Positions 34,124 to 42,766 of a stretch of 47,462 nt of DNA are shown piece by piece. A program made the position numbers and the translations under genes. Every line of letters starts with the position of its first letter. Within the stretch, counting starts at the first letter, position 1. Source of the DNA: Bryobacteraceae bacterium (GTDB lineage Bacteria > Acidobacteriota > Terriglobia > Bryobacterales > Bryobacteraceae); contig JACZJQ010000131.1 of NCBI GenBank assembly GCA_014860455.1, positions 1-47,462 on the forward strand, in the 5' to 3' direction. The notes beneath the pieces are model-generated. The model worked only from the letters and a program-made list of their open reading frames with translations, was not told the DNA's origin and ran no database searches.

Positions 34124-35634
34124 CGTCGGCTCGTTTCGCTGATGAGTGTTCCATCCCAGTCGCGGACTTTGACGGTAAGCGGCATCTGGCCGGGCAACGA
34201 GTGTGTCGCGCAGCCGAAGCACGGGTCGTAGGCGCGGAACGCCATTTCGATCATATTCAGAACCCCTTCATTCACCTCCACGCCCTTCCGGATCAGCCCC
34301 TGGGCGGCCTGCTTGATCGACATGCAGATCGCCGCGTTGTTATTTGTCGTGCCCACGATCAGGTTGGCCTTCTGCACAATGCCGTTCTCGTCGGTCACGT
34401 AATGATGCGTCAGCGTCCCCCGCGGCGCCTCCACAATGCCGACGCCCTCTCTCGGCGTCTTGTCGCAGACCACGCGGTAGTTCTCGGGATGCGTGATCTC
34501 CGGATGGCGGATCAGTTCCAGCGAGTGTTCGGCGGCGTTCATCAGTTCAACGCAGCGGGCCCAATGAATCGCCAGCGTGTGATGGACCGGTTTCCGGCCG
34601 GTCCTGTCGCCGGTCAGCGTCTCGAAATACTCCTCATAGGCCTCCTGCGCCAGCGGGCTGTTCATGCCCGAGGCGACATTCAGCCTTGATTGTGGCGTGG
34701 CCCGGTAGACCCCCGAGTCACGGCCGCCGACAAGCCCCTTCCACCCCACAGCCTTCAGATAAGGGAACTTCAGATAACTCCATGGCTCCACCCGCTCGGC
34801 GACATGCTTCATGTATTCGCCCGGCGCGTAACGGCACAGTTCATCCCCCTCCGGGTCCACCACCCGGACATGCCCATCATAGAAGTTGACGCGGTTGTCG
34901 CTGTCCACCAAACCCATCGAATACGTCTCGTGGCGGTAAGGGCCGTTCAGGATGAGATCGACATACTCGCGGTTGGACAGGACGATGTCATGCAGAATCT
35001 TTAGCGTCAGCTTGCCGAACTCCACCATGAACGTGCAGATCTCTTCCAGCCTCGCCCGTTCCTCCTGATTGATCCCCTTGCTCATGCCGCCGGGGATGGC
35101 ATTGCACGGGTTTACGGGTTTGCCTCCAAAGATGGCCGCCGCTTCATGGCCCCAGGCCCTGCACTTCAGCACCTGGCCTGCGATCTCCGCCCCCACCTTC
35201 CCGATCACCCCGATCAGGTTCCGCTTCGCAGGATCGCTCGCGAGACCCATGACGAAATCCGGGCCGCCCAATGCGTAGAAATGGGTCGTGTGATCGGTCA
35301 CATAAAAGATGTTGTACTGCAGCTCCCGCAACAGCCGGGCCGTCAGCGGCAGATCGGCCTGGTAGACCGCATCGCACGCCTTGGCGCTCGCCATCATGTG
35401 CGCCTCGGGGCACACCCCGCAGATTCGCGGCGTGATCCGCGGCAATTCCTCCACAGGCCGGCCCTCGCAGAACTTCTCGAATCCCCGCAACTCCGGCACC
35501 TGGAAGTAGCAGTCGGCCACTTCACCATCCTGGTTCAGGAAGATCTCGATCTTGCCGTGTCCCTCGAGCCGCGTGACGGGATCGATCGTGATGCGCCTTG
35601 TGGCGCGGGCGGGCGGTGTTTCGACACTGCTCAT
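34120..35634 (-). CDS. mvhA: [NiFe]-hydrogenase large subunit, MvhA-type (group 3c)
   Basis: A 504-residue catalytic subunit. The nickel-iron site is supplied by RICGVCPEAH (about 70-79) and DPCFGCATH near the C-terminus. A tail of about 28 residues follows the last His and needs removal by the maturation protease encoded in the same operon. RRITIDPVTRLEGHGKIEIF is the usual N-terminal signature. The spacing TDHTTHFYALGGPDFVMG and the MvhD/HdrA neighbours favour the F420-non-reducing, Hdr-linked type. It starts 10 bases after the small-subunit stop and overlaps the QmoA-like gene. No hyp maturation genes are in the window. Confidence 0.93.
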   Translation of the reverse strand: MSSVETPPARATRRITIDPVTRLEGHGKIEIFLNQDGEVADCYFQVPELRGFEKFCEGRPVEELPRITPRICGVCPEAHMMASAKACDAVYQADLPLTARLLRELQYNIFYVTDHTTHFYALGGPDFVMGLASDPAKRNLIGVIGKVGAEIAGQVLKCRAWGHEAAAIFGGKPVNPCNAIPGGMSKGINQEERARLEEICTFMVEFGKLTLKILHDIVLSNREYVDLILNGPYRHETYSMGLVDSDNRVNFYDGHVRVVDPEGDELCRYAPGEYMKHVAERVEPWSYLKFPYLKAVGWKGLVGGRDSGVYRATPQSRLNVASGMNSPLAQEAYEEYFETLTGDRTGRKPVHHTLAIHWARCVELMNAAEHSLELIRHPEITHPENYRVVCDKTPREGVGIVEAPRGTLTHHYVTDENGIVQKANLIVGTTNNNAAICMSIKQAAQGLIRKGVEVNEGVLNMIEMAFRAYDPCFGCATHSLPGQMPLTVKVRDWDGTLISETSRR

Positions 35635-35644
35635 CGCGTTCCTC

Positions 35645-36619
35645 TCAGTGCTTCTGCGCGACCTTCAAATTGCCTGTCGCCATGCTGAACCTGTAAAAGG
35701 TCCCGGGCGGATCCACGATCTCGTCCACCATTTCCTGCGCTCGCTTTTCCGTTGTGGCCTCCAGCATTCCGCCGATCGCCCCGATCATCGCCGAGCCCTG
35801 ATCGGTGGCGCCGGGCGCCGGACCGTAGCATCCCTCGCAGCGCATCCCCGCCTGCGGGCAGAGTGCCCCGCAGCCGCCCCTCGTCGCGGGTCCGAGGCAC
35901 ATCGCTCCCTGCTCCAGCAGGCACCAGCCCGGCTCGGGGCGGAACATGTGATGGCGGCGGAACGCCGCGATCCTGGTCATTTTCTTCTCTCTCACGCATT
36001 CGTCGCAGACGCTGCGGCTGGTGCAGCCGATCCGCCTGTCTCCGTTGTGCTGCGGCGTCGCTCCGCTCACCAGCGCGCCGATGGCTTCCCACACGTCCTC
36101 GGCTTGCGGCGGGCACCCAGGGATGGCAAAATCGGCGTGGACGATCTGTCCGAGATTCAGCACAGCCGGATAGAAGGTCGGAATCTCCAGCGTTCCGACA
36201 GCGGTTTCGACATGCGGCCGCGGCTCGATGCCGTTCGGGTTGTCGATCGACGGGTTTGAATGGTAGGCCGCGTCGAAGATCTCGGCGACGGAGTTCATGT
36301 TCGCCAGCGCCGGGATTCCGCCGTCGGAGGCGCAGGTTCCGTAGGCCACCAACAGCTTGCTCTTCTTCCGCAGCAGTCGGGCGACCTCCTCCTGCTCGCT
36401 GTTTCTCACCCCGCCGTTGAAGAAACAGATGTCCATGTACCCGTCCGGATAGCCGGCCACGGTTTGGTACTTGAAGTCGGCCGCGCACGGCCAGAAGGCG
36501 ACATCGGCGATCTGGATGAGATCCAGGATCTTGTCGCCGATTTCGAGCAGCGATATGTCGCAACCGCCGCAGCTCGACGCCCAGTACATCCCGATCTTCA
36601 GCTTTCCGTTGCCGTTCAT
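35645..36619 (-). CDS. mvhG: [NiFe]-hydrogenase small subunit, MvhG-type
   Basis: 324 residues from the ATG at 36619 (GGAGAGG upstream; ATGA overlap with mvhD). No twin-arginine signal is present, so the enzyme is cytoplasmic. Cluster ligands: SSCGGCDISLLE and YGTCASDGG for the proximal site, IPGCPPQAEDVWEA, and a C-terminal cysteine-rich part (IGCTSRSVCDEC, MCLGPATRGGCGALCPQAGM, CEGCYGP). This is the pattern of MvhG/F420-non-reducing small subunits. It relays electrons from the NiFe site toward MvhD. Confidence 0.92.
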   Translation of the reverse strand: MNGNGKLKIGMYWASSCGGCDISLLEIGDKILDLIQIADVAFWPCAADFKYQTVAGYPDGYMDICFFNGGVRNSEQEEVARLLRKKSKLLVAYGTCASDGGIPALANMNSVAEIFDAAYHSNPSIDNPNGIEPRPHVETAVGTLEIPTFYPAVLNLGQIVHADFAIPGCPPQAEDVWEAIGALVSGATPQHNGDRRIGCTSRSVCDECVREKKMTRIAAFRRHHMFRPEPGWCLLEQGAMCLGPATRGGCGALCPQAGMRCEGCYGPAPGATDQGSAMIGAIGGMLEATTEKRAQEMVDEIVDPPGTFYRFSMATGNLKVAQKH

Positions 36620-37131
36620 GGCCTCTCCTCTCCCCACGGAGCCAGATCCATGCCATGGCCGACTCCGCAGGCGTGGAGCCGTTCCCGCCAGTTCAAGGGA
36701 CCCAGGGCGCGCACCTGTTCGGTCATTTCGGTCACCAAACGGCTAAACTTTTCCCCCTCTGCAGCGCTGACCCACTCATGGCGAAACCGCTCGGGTTCAA
36801 TCCCCATGCCCTCGAGCACGCGCCGGACCAGCGGCATCCGCACCATCGTCTTGTGGTTGCCCGAGATGTAGTGGCAGTCGCCGATGTGGCAGCCCAATAC
36901 CAGCACCCCATCGGCCCCGTTGGCGAAGGCCTTGCCGATCAGGTCCGGATCGATCCGCCCGCTGCACATCACCTTGACCACATCCACGTTCGGCGCGTAC
37001 TTCATGCGCGCAGTCCCGGCATTGTCGGCGCCGGTGTAGGAACACCAGTAGCATAGGAAGCCTATGATCCGTGGCTGCCACGGCGTTGCACCGTTCCCGC
37101 CGGAGTGAAATGTCGCTTCGTTCTCATCCAT
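36616..37131 (-). CDS. mvhD: MvhD-type [2Fe-2S] electron-transfer subunit
   Basis: 171 residues. MvhD links Mvh hydrogenase to HdrA. Conserved cysteines are seen in FLCYWCSYTGADNAG, KVMCSGRIDPDL and VLGCHIGDCHY, the typical MvhD/FlpD iron-sulfur set. In QmoB this domain is fused to the HdrA part; here it is a separate gene between the large HdrA-like gene (12 bases upstream) and mvhG (4-base overlap). About 20 extra residues at the N-terminus precede the domain. Confidence 0.9.
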   Translation of the reverse strand: MDENEATFHSGGNGATPWQPRIIGFLCYWCSYTGADNAGTARMKYAPNVDVVKVMCSGRIDPDLIGKAFANGADGVLVLGCHIGDCHYISGNHKTMVRMPLVRRVLEGMGIEPERFRHEWVSAAEGEKFSRLVTEMTEQVRALGPLNWRERLHACGVGHGMDLAPWGEERP

Positions 37132-37143
37132 GAGGTCGTCCTT

Positions 37144-39195
37144 TCAAACTGCCGCCAGCAGTTCCTCCGCCGGCGGTTTCCCGGCCAGCAGGGCCATCAG
37201 TTCGGATTCCACCTGCGAATCCTCGAAGCCCTGCTGTTGGATGGCGTTGCATGGGCAACTCGCCACACAGGTACCGCAGCCGGTGCACAGCGCCTCATTC
37301 ACCCGTGCCGTCTTGGTCGAGTCGTTCCGCTCGATCGCCGTAAACGGGCAGACGTAGAGGCAAACCTTGCAGCCGCTGCAGTGATGCTCGTCGACGCGGG
37401 CGACGAAAGGATCCAGTTCAATCTGGCCGGCTTTGATCAAGGCCGAGGCCTTGGACGCCGCCGCGGCCGCAGCCGCGGTCGACTCGGCAATGTCCATGGG
37501 CCCTTGCACCGAGCCCGCGAGGAACAAGCCGAACGCCGCAAGTTCCACCGGTCGCAGTTTGGGGTGCACTTCGAGAAGGAAGCGGTCGGCTCCGACTGAG
37601 CAGCGATAGAGATCCACGAGCTTCGACATGTCTCTGGCGACAAGGCCGGTGGCCAGGACGAGGAGATCGAGCGGGACCTCCAATTCCTCCCCAAAGGTCA
37701 GCCGGTCAGTGGTTTTCACGACCAGCGGAAACTCTCCTTTCGTATCCGCCTCCACCGTTGGGGGCCGGAGAGGATCAAACCGGATAAAGGCGACTCCTTG
37801 CTGGCAGACGTGGTCGTAGTAGCTCTCGTGGCGGCGCCCGTATGTCCGGATGTCTTCGTGGAAATCGTAGACTTGGACTCCGGGGAAGCGATCCTTGATC
37901 TCCTCCGCCGCGTGCATCGTGGTTGTGCAGCAGACACGGCTGCAGTATTGATTGATCCGCCCGTCGCGCATCGGCTTGTGAATGCCCTCATGCTGAAGGC
38001 TGCCAACACAATGCATGAACCCGACACGCCTCACGCTGCGCCCGTTGACTGTGAGTTTGCCCGCTGTTGGGCCTGTCGGGTCGAGCATGCGGTTGAGTTG
38101 AGCGAGGGTGACCACTTCCTGAAATTGCCCGTAGCCGTATTCGCCATGCCGCGGAGCGTAGGTGTTCAGTCCGGCAGCGATTACGATGGCGCCTGCGGCA
38201 ATCATCACCTCGCGAGGCTTTTCATCCAGGTCGATGCCTTTCCCCGCGGCGGCTTCGAAACAAGCGCCGCACTTGGTGCAACTGCGCCAGTCGATCGCCG
38301 GGACAGGAGGGTAGCAGCCCGCATAAGGCATGTAGATCGCCTTGCGCTTGGCCAGGCCCAGGTTGAACCCATCCACGGTCTCTTCGGGACACGAATCAAT
38401 CACTTCCTGCGGATTCGTGCAGGCCTCACTCACGCCGCGCGGCATGATTCGGACGACGGTATGGAAATCGCCGATAAACCCGCTCGCCCGCTCCAGTTCC
38501 GCATTCGTGTGGATGACGATGTTCGGATTCGACGCGACCTCCTCGATCAGCGGAGTCACCACGTCGCGGGCGCGCTGGCCCGTGGGAAAGATCCGGTGCA
38601 GTTGGGCCAGACGGCCCCCCAGAAACGGGCTCGACTCGATCAGCGTCACATGGATCCCGCGGGCTGCGAGGTCGCGCGCGGCAGTGAGTCCGGCCACTCC
38701 CCCGCCGATCACCAGAACCGACGGACGGATGTGGATTCGCCTCTTCTGTAGGGGAGCCAAGCGCCGGGTTCGAGCCACCGCGGCCCGCACCAGCCGCTCC
38801 GCCTTGTCCGTGGCCGCGCTCTTGTCGGTGATCACCCAGGAGACCTGCTCCCGGATGTTGGCATGCTCAAATAGGTACTGATTGAGTCCGGCCCGCGCGA
38901 CCGCCCTCCGGAAGGTGATCTCGTGGAGGCTGGGCGAACAGGCCGCAACCACAACCCGATCCAGATTGTGTTCCTTGATGCTTTGCTCGATGAGAGCTTG
39001 GCCGGGGTCGGAGCAAAAGAACTGGTGCGTAGTCGCGCAGACGACACCTCGGACGTCGGAGAGACGGCGGGCGACGGCATCGACATCCACAATATCCGAA
39101 ATGTTCCCGCCACACCTGCAAACGAAGACTCCCACCCTGGGCTGATCCCCATCCACGGAGGCCTTATGGTCTCCCGCTTGAACCGTTTCACTCAT
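37144..39195 (-). CDS. HdrA-like flavin/iron-sulfur protein with C-terminal ferredoxin domain
   Basis: A 683-residue first gene of the operon (ATG at 39195, GGAGG about 9 bases before). The N-terminal HdrA domain reads VGVFVCRCGGNISDIVDVDA. The Rossmann FAD motif is VLVIGGGVAGLTAARDLAAR. A central cysteine cluster (CTKCGACFEAA) follows, then CVGS and CSRVCCTTTMHAAEEI. The C-terminus has two 4Fe-4S motifs (CSGCKVCLYVCPF and CTGCGTCVASCPC). HdrA is the flavin bifurcation subunit in methanogens and the quinone-linked flavoprotein in Qmo. Either electron bifurcation/confurcation or simple relay is possible here; sequence alone cannot decide. Confidence 0.9.
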   Translation of the reverse strand: MSETVQAGDHKASVDGDQPRVGVFVCRCGGNISDIVDVDAVARRLSDVRGVVCATTHQFFCSDPGQALIEQSIKEHNLDRVVVAACSPSLHEITFRRAVARAGLNQYLFEHANIREQVSWVITDKSAATDKAERLVRAAVARTRRLAPLQKRRIHIRPSVLVIGGGVAGLTAARDLAARGIHVTLIESSPFLGGRLAQLHRIFPTGQRARDVVTPLIEEVASNPNIVIHTNAELERASGFIGDFHTVVRIMPRGVSEACTNPQEVIDSCPEETVDGFNLGLAKRKAIYMPYAGCYPPVPAIDWRSCTKCGACFEAAAGKGIDLDEKPREVMIAAGAIVIAAGLNTYAPRHGEYGYGQFQEVVTLAQLNRMLDPTGPTAGKLTVNGRSVRRVGFMHCVGSLQHEGIHKPMRDGRINQYCSRVCCTTTMHAAEEIKDRFPGVQVYDFHEDIRTYGRRHESYYDHVCQQGVAFIRFDPLRPPTVEADTKGEFPLVVKTTDRLTFGEELEVPLDLLVLATGLVARDMSKLVDLYRCSVGADRFLLEVHPKLRPVELAAFGLFLAGSVQGPMDIAESTAAAAAAASKASALIKAGQIELDPFVARVDEHHCSGCKVCLYVCPFTAIERNDSTKTARVNEALCTGCGTCVASCPCNAIQQQGFEDSQVESELMALLAGKPPAEELLAAV

Positions 39196-39498
39196 GGTCT
39201 GCCGCCTCCTCTGGCGTCAGTCTAGTCTCGAACGGCGGTCAGGCGATGCATCCAGCCGCTCTCACGCTGCCTCAACGCTAGCGCCGTCCTCGACAGCCGA
39301 TAAGACCGCGCCACCGCCACTTCAATTGGCGGTCTGGCCTTCTCTGAAACATCAGATATTAAGGTCTTATGTTATGAGTGTCAATCCTCCACTCAGTCAT
39401 TCCGTCAAATCGCTCAGTTCTGCACATTCGCGAAGTTGAATTTCAGTCGAGCACTGTGGAAGTTCGCCTCACTTGAGGAATTGTTCGACACTCGTCCG
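39196..39498. promoter_or_regulatory. Upstream region of the hydrogenase operon with two palindromes
   Basis: This stretch should hold the operon promoter. ACCGCCA (39313-39319) pairs with TGGCGGT (39327-39333) around a 7-base centre. Further upstream is an imperfect 26-base palindrome from AACAT (39348-39352) to ATGTT (39369-39373), about 8 of 10 positions symmetric. Either could be an operator. I saw no clear -24/-12 element and no confident -35/-10 pair. Confidence 0.3.
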
Positions 39499-39584
39499 CC
39501 GCAAAAACGCGTCCGTCGCCATTCAACCTCCTTCTCCAGCCAGGTTACTGGTGCAGTCCGCCAGAAACGAGCGTCGATTGAATC
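39499..39584. repeat. Diverged copy of the intergenic repeat at 25603-25689
   Basis: The segments share CCGCAAAAAC near one end, CCTCCTTCTCCAGCC in the middle and TGCAG-x-CCGCCA further on, in the same order and spacing, roughly 70 percent overall. Neither copy is coding. Origin unknown. Confidence 0.45.
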
Positions 39585-39619
39585 AGGCATCCGACTACCT
39601 CTATGTACTTCGCCTTCGT

Positions 39620-39788
39620 GGGTCACTCAAAACCGGCTTTCTTTAAGGTGACCTTTATACCTCCCAGGTTTCGCAAAAACACACTGCACTTGTATTGTTT
39701 GATTCGCTTGCCCAGAGGTGGTCTACTTTTCGACCGCCGCCAGCCGCCGCTCACGCGGCGGCACGTGGTCTATCATTTCTCCACCCTT
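39620..39788. repeat. Relics of both IS21 element types without transposase
   Basis: Bases 39656-39788 match the left end of the first IS21 (1265-1400) at well over 80 percent, including two GTGGTCTA copies and the GCCGCCGC-TCAC-GCGGCGGC hairpin; the match starts at the point where istA would begin. Just before it, 39620-39637 matches 17 of 18 bases of the second IS21 type (6624-6641). The relics lie directly upstream of the BNR_4 gene and may now be its promoter region. Confidence 0.7.
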
Positions 39789-39834
39789 AATTCAGATTAT
39801 GTTTTCGGGCCATACGGTGGTACGCTACGTCTTC

Positions 39835-41142
39835 ATGTCGAACCGTTTGCTGCTGATTGCGCTGGCAGCCCCGTGGTGGGTGATTGCCCAGAAAGCGGTG
39901 GATGTCGCTCCGGTCTGGGCAGGCCACCACGTTCAGTTCGATCTACTGACGCATGGGGACCGGCAGTTTGTCGCGTTCTATGACGCCGAGCGTAACATGA
40001 CTGTCGCGGCGCGGACGCTCGGGTCGACGAAGTGGCAATTCGCCCGGTTGCCTTCCAAGGTGGAGTGGGACAGCCACAATTCCCTCACGATGACGATCGA
40101 CCGGGACGGGCAGATTCATCTGGCCGGCAACATGCACGTCGTTCCGCTGATCTACTTCCGCACCACGCGCAAGCTCGACATTGCCAGCTTCGAACGGGTC
40201 CGGTCGATGGTGGGACGCAACGAGGCGCGCTGCACCTACCCGCGATGGATTCACTCCCCTGGGGGCGAACTCATCTTCACTTACCGGGACGGCAGCAGCG
40301 GAGCGGGCGACCAGATCTACAACATCTATGACGAGAAGACTCGCGCATGGAAGCGCCTCATCGAGACTCCCCTGATCGACGGGCAGGGCCTGATGAACGC
40401 TTACCCGCACGGACCCGTGCCCGGACCCGACGGCTACCATCACCTGGTCTGGACGTGGCGCGACACGCCCGATTGCTCCACCAACCATGACCTCAGCTAT
40501 GCGCGCAGCCGCGATCTGGTGAGTTGGGAAAGCAGTGCGGGTAAGCCCTACCGGCTGCCCATCCGGTTTGATAATGCCGAGGTGGTGGATGCGGTGCCGG
40601 TTCACGGCGGGATGATCAACGGGAACACGAAGATCGGGTTCGACTCAAAGAATCGAGTGGTGATCACCTACCACAAGTTCGATGCCAGGGGATTCACGCA
40701 GCTCATGGCGGCGCGGCGGGATGCGGAGGGCTGGCGCATCCGAACGGTGAGCGACTGGGCGCACCGCTGGGACTTTCAGGGCAACGGAACGATCGAGTTC
40801 GAGGTGACACACGGCGCTGTGCGCCCGGCGGGGGGCGGGAGACTGCGGCTCGATTACAGCCACGTCAAATACGGATCGGGCGCGTGGCTGCTGGACGAGG
40901 AAACGCTCACGGTGGCGGGCAAGGAGGTGGCTGAACAGTCGCTGCCGGCCGGGATGGACAAGGTCGAGTCCAGCTTTCCGGGGATGCAGGTGAATACGGC
41001 CGCGGACGAGGGAAAGCCCCCGAAAGGAGTCCGTTACACGCTGCGCTGGGAGACGCTCGGGAGGAACCGGGACCGCCCGCGAAAAGGTCCCACGCCACCG
41101 CCCTCGATGCTGCGGGTCATTGAATCGAAGCCGGAGCGGTGA
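39835..41142 (+). CDS. Secreted BNR_4-type beta-propeller protein, possible polysaccharide lyase
   Basis: 435 residues from the ATG at 39835, chosen because it gives a signal peptide (MSNRLLLIALAAPWWVIAQ); earlier in-frame starts fall inside the IS21 relic. It has the BNR_4 pattern SHNSLTMTIDRDGQIHLAGN, then YPRWIHSPGGELIFTYRDGS, and YPHGPVPGPDGYHHLVWTWR. This family includes seven-bladed propellers such as ulvan lyases of PL24/PL25, in which conserved His/Asn/Tyr residues act in catalysis. Whether this protein is a lyase cannot be told from sequence. A clan GH-A hydrolase gene lies 4 kb away across RIT2. Confidence 0.75.
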   Translation: MSNRLLLIALAAPWWVIAQKAVDVAPVWAGHHVQFDLLTHGDRQFVAFYDAERNMTVAARTLGSTKWQFARLPSKVEWDSHNSLTMTIDRDGQIHLAGNMHVVPLIYFRTTRKLDIASFERVRSMVGRNEARCTYPRWIHSPGGELIFTYRDGSSGAGDQIYNIYDEKTRAWKRLIETPLIDGQGLMNAYPHGPVPGPDGYHHLVWTWRDTPDCSTNHDLSYARSRDLVSWESSAGKPYRLPIRFDNAEVVDAVPVHGGMINGNTKIGFDSKNRVVITYHKFDARGFTQLMAARRDAEGWRIRTVSDWAHRWDFQGNGTIEFEVTHGAVRPAGGGRLRLDYSHVKYGSGAWLLDEETLTVAGKEVAEQSLPAGMDKVESSFPGMQVNTAADEGKPPKGVRYTLRWETLGRNRDRPRKGPTPPPSMLRVIESKPER

Positions 41143-41630
41143 CCGGGCTAACGTGGCACTGCTGAGATGCGCGGCTTCGAGCCCGCTTATCTTGAATAAT
41201 CCTCCGTGCGGCCCTTTGGCAACCTATCCGGCAAGGAGAGACGCAACTCTCTGACGGCGGCGGGCCTTGCGGCAACGCCCGTCCGCAAGAATGACGTCCG
41301 CTCCTGGAATCAACATGTTCCGAGTGGGATATCAGCGAAGTTACGCATTTGCCTTCAGCGTCTGACGCGACCGCATCTCCTAAACTCCCTCCGCTGGTGA
41401 ACAGCGGGAGAATCCGTCTCGCCGGGGATTCTCCGTTCGCGAATACGTATTACGTTTCACTTGGGGAGCCACCTCCCGAAAACGAACCTCCCGCCCGCAT
41501 CCCAAACGTTCGCGGGTATTTGTGTTTCCGGGTGGTTCTCCGGTTGGAGCCATCCCAGTCCGGGCCAGGGACTGAACCATGATGGTTCAGTCTTTCGGCC
41601 TCGCTCAACCCTCCAAACTCTCCACTTTCT
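41143..41630. other. Intergenic, one perfect hairpin, no gene seen
   Basis: About 490 bases between the BNR_4 gene and RIT2. GGAGAATCC (41407-41415) pairs perfectly with GGATTCTCC (41426-41434), but no T-tract follows. A stem-like GCGGCTTCGAGCCCGC near 41172 may act as a weak terminator for the BNR_4 gene. No coding frame is convincing. Confidence 0.45.
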
Positions 41631-41711
41631 CTGTTGACGGGTACGACTTTGTTGACGGGCTTTATCCAGAGCGCACTATTATGTCGAGTGTTCGAACTGG
41701 CAGTTGACAGG
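41631..41711 (+). repeat. RIT2 left terminal inverted repeat
   Basis: It pairs with 45060-45139. The inner 64 bases (from TTTGTTGACGG to GCAGTTGACAGG) differ at only about three positions; the outer part (CTGTTGACGGGT) matches with small indels. It contains three GTTGAC motifs at 41633, 41651 and 41703 (spacings 18 and 52), mirrored in the right repeat. Confidence 0.88.
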
Positions 41712-41755
41712 AGGCCTGAGTGGAGAGCGCCAGGTGTTTGGCGCGCTCGGCATAA

Positions 41756-42766
41756 TCAAAGCGATTCCAGAAATGCCAGGAGCTTGTCGTCGGGCTTGAA
41801 GCGGCGGAAGCCGTTCCCGACCGGCGCGACTTTCTCGAGTGCTTGTTCCTTGGTCTTCAAGTCAGCCTCGATATACATGTGCGTCGTTTCTATGCGTTCG
41901 TGACCGAGCCAGAGGGCGATCACGGCCATATCGACACCGGATTGGAGCAGATGCATGGCGGTGGTATGGCGCAGCACATGCGGTGAGACCGCCTTGGACG
42001 ATAGCGTTGGACAGGAGGCTTTGGCTTGGCGCACCGCTTGTTGGAGGATATAGGCCGCACCATCTCGGGATAACGGTGCGCCTCGGGCATTGGGGAAGAC
42101 GATCGCGTCCGGGACATCCGGGATCAGTTGGAGCCACCGCTTCAGTGTGTGCGCGGTTTTCGTCCAAAGTGGAATGCACCGCTCTTTGCGGCCCTTGCCG
42201 TTCAGTTCGAGGAAGTTTGTTGCGCCAAAGCGAATGTGGCGGCGGCGTAGGGCAATTGCCTCCGAGACCCGTGCGCCACTGTTGTAGAGCGTCAGCAGCA
42301 GGGCATGGTCTCGTTGACCCTGCCATCGGCGCTGATCAGGCACGGCGAGAATGGCCTCGATTTCCGCACGTGTCAGATAGCCGATCAGCCGCTTGTCAGC
42401 GCGTTTGATGGGGATCGCCTGGATGCGAGTCGCTACCGGGATGCAGCACGGTTCCCGCAGGGCGACCATACGGAAAAAGGAGCGGATGGCCGCTAGTCTG
42501 GCGTTCCGCGAGCGGACGGCATTTCCGCGCTCCCATTCCAGATGATCAAGAAAGGCGAGGGTGTTCGGGACGTCGAGATCCTCGATACGCAGCAGCGAGG
42601 GGGCCTTCCTAATAGTTCGATCGAGGAAGCGGAGCAGCAGGCGGAAGGTGTCACGATAGCCGGCCACGGTTTGAGGACTCGCCCGCCGATGCGCTGGCAG
42701 GTGCTCGCTGAAGAAGACTTGCAGAAGCGGCCCAATGAGAGGCGACTCGCAGAAATGCTCATTCAT
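41756..42766 (-). CDS. RIT2 tyrosine recombinase C
   Basis: 336 residues from the ATG at 42766, preceded by GGAGGTG; it overlaps the gene B stop by 8 bases. The core-binding domain (LPAHRRASPQTVAGYRDTFR) is followed by the catalytic domain with Arg in NSGARVSEAIALRRRHIRFG, HVLRHTTAMHLLQ, LGHERIETTHMY and the nucleophile Tyr. It resembles recombinase C of RIT1 in layout and in its C-terminal end (both end in x-L-E-S-L). Complete. Confidence 0.92.
   Translation of the reverse strand: MNEHFCESPLIGPLLQVFFSEHLPAHRRASPQTVAGYRDTFRLLLRFLDRTIRKAPSLLRIEDLDVPNTLAFLDHLEWERGNAVRSRNARLAAIRSFFRMVALREPCCIPVATRIQAIPIKRADKRLIGYLTRAEIEAILAVPDQRRWQGQRDHALLLTLYNSGARVSEAIALRRRHIRFGATNFLELNGKGRKERCIPLWTKTAHTLKRWLQLIPDVPDAIVFPNARGAPLSRDGAAYILQQAVRQAKASCPTLSSKAVSPHVLRHTTAMHLLQSGVDMAVIALWLGHERIETTHMYIEADLKTKEQALEKVAPVGNGFRRFKPDDKLLAFLESL

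Noticed and set aside
30786-39195. A methanogen-type MvhADG-HdrABC heterodisulfide reductase complex
   Set aside because: No HdrB with CCG domains is present, and the HdrC-like part is fused to membrane helices, which fits a quinone-linked Qmo-like complex better.
39718-39834. Upstream extension of the BNR_4 protein (39 more residues)
   Set aside because: This part is translated IS21 end sequence; the ATG at 39835 gives a proper signal peptide.
41407-41434. Perfect 9-bp hairpin as a transcription terminator
   Set aside because: It lies about 265 bases after the nearest stop codon and has no T-tract.
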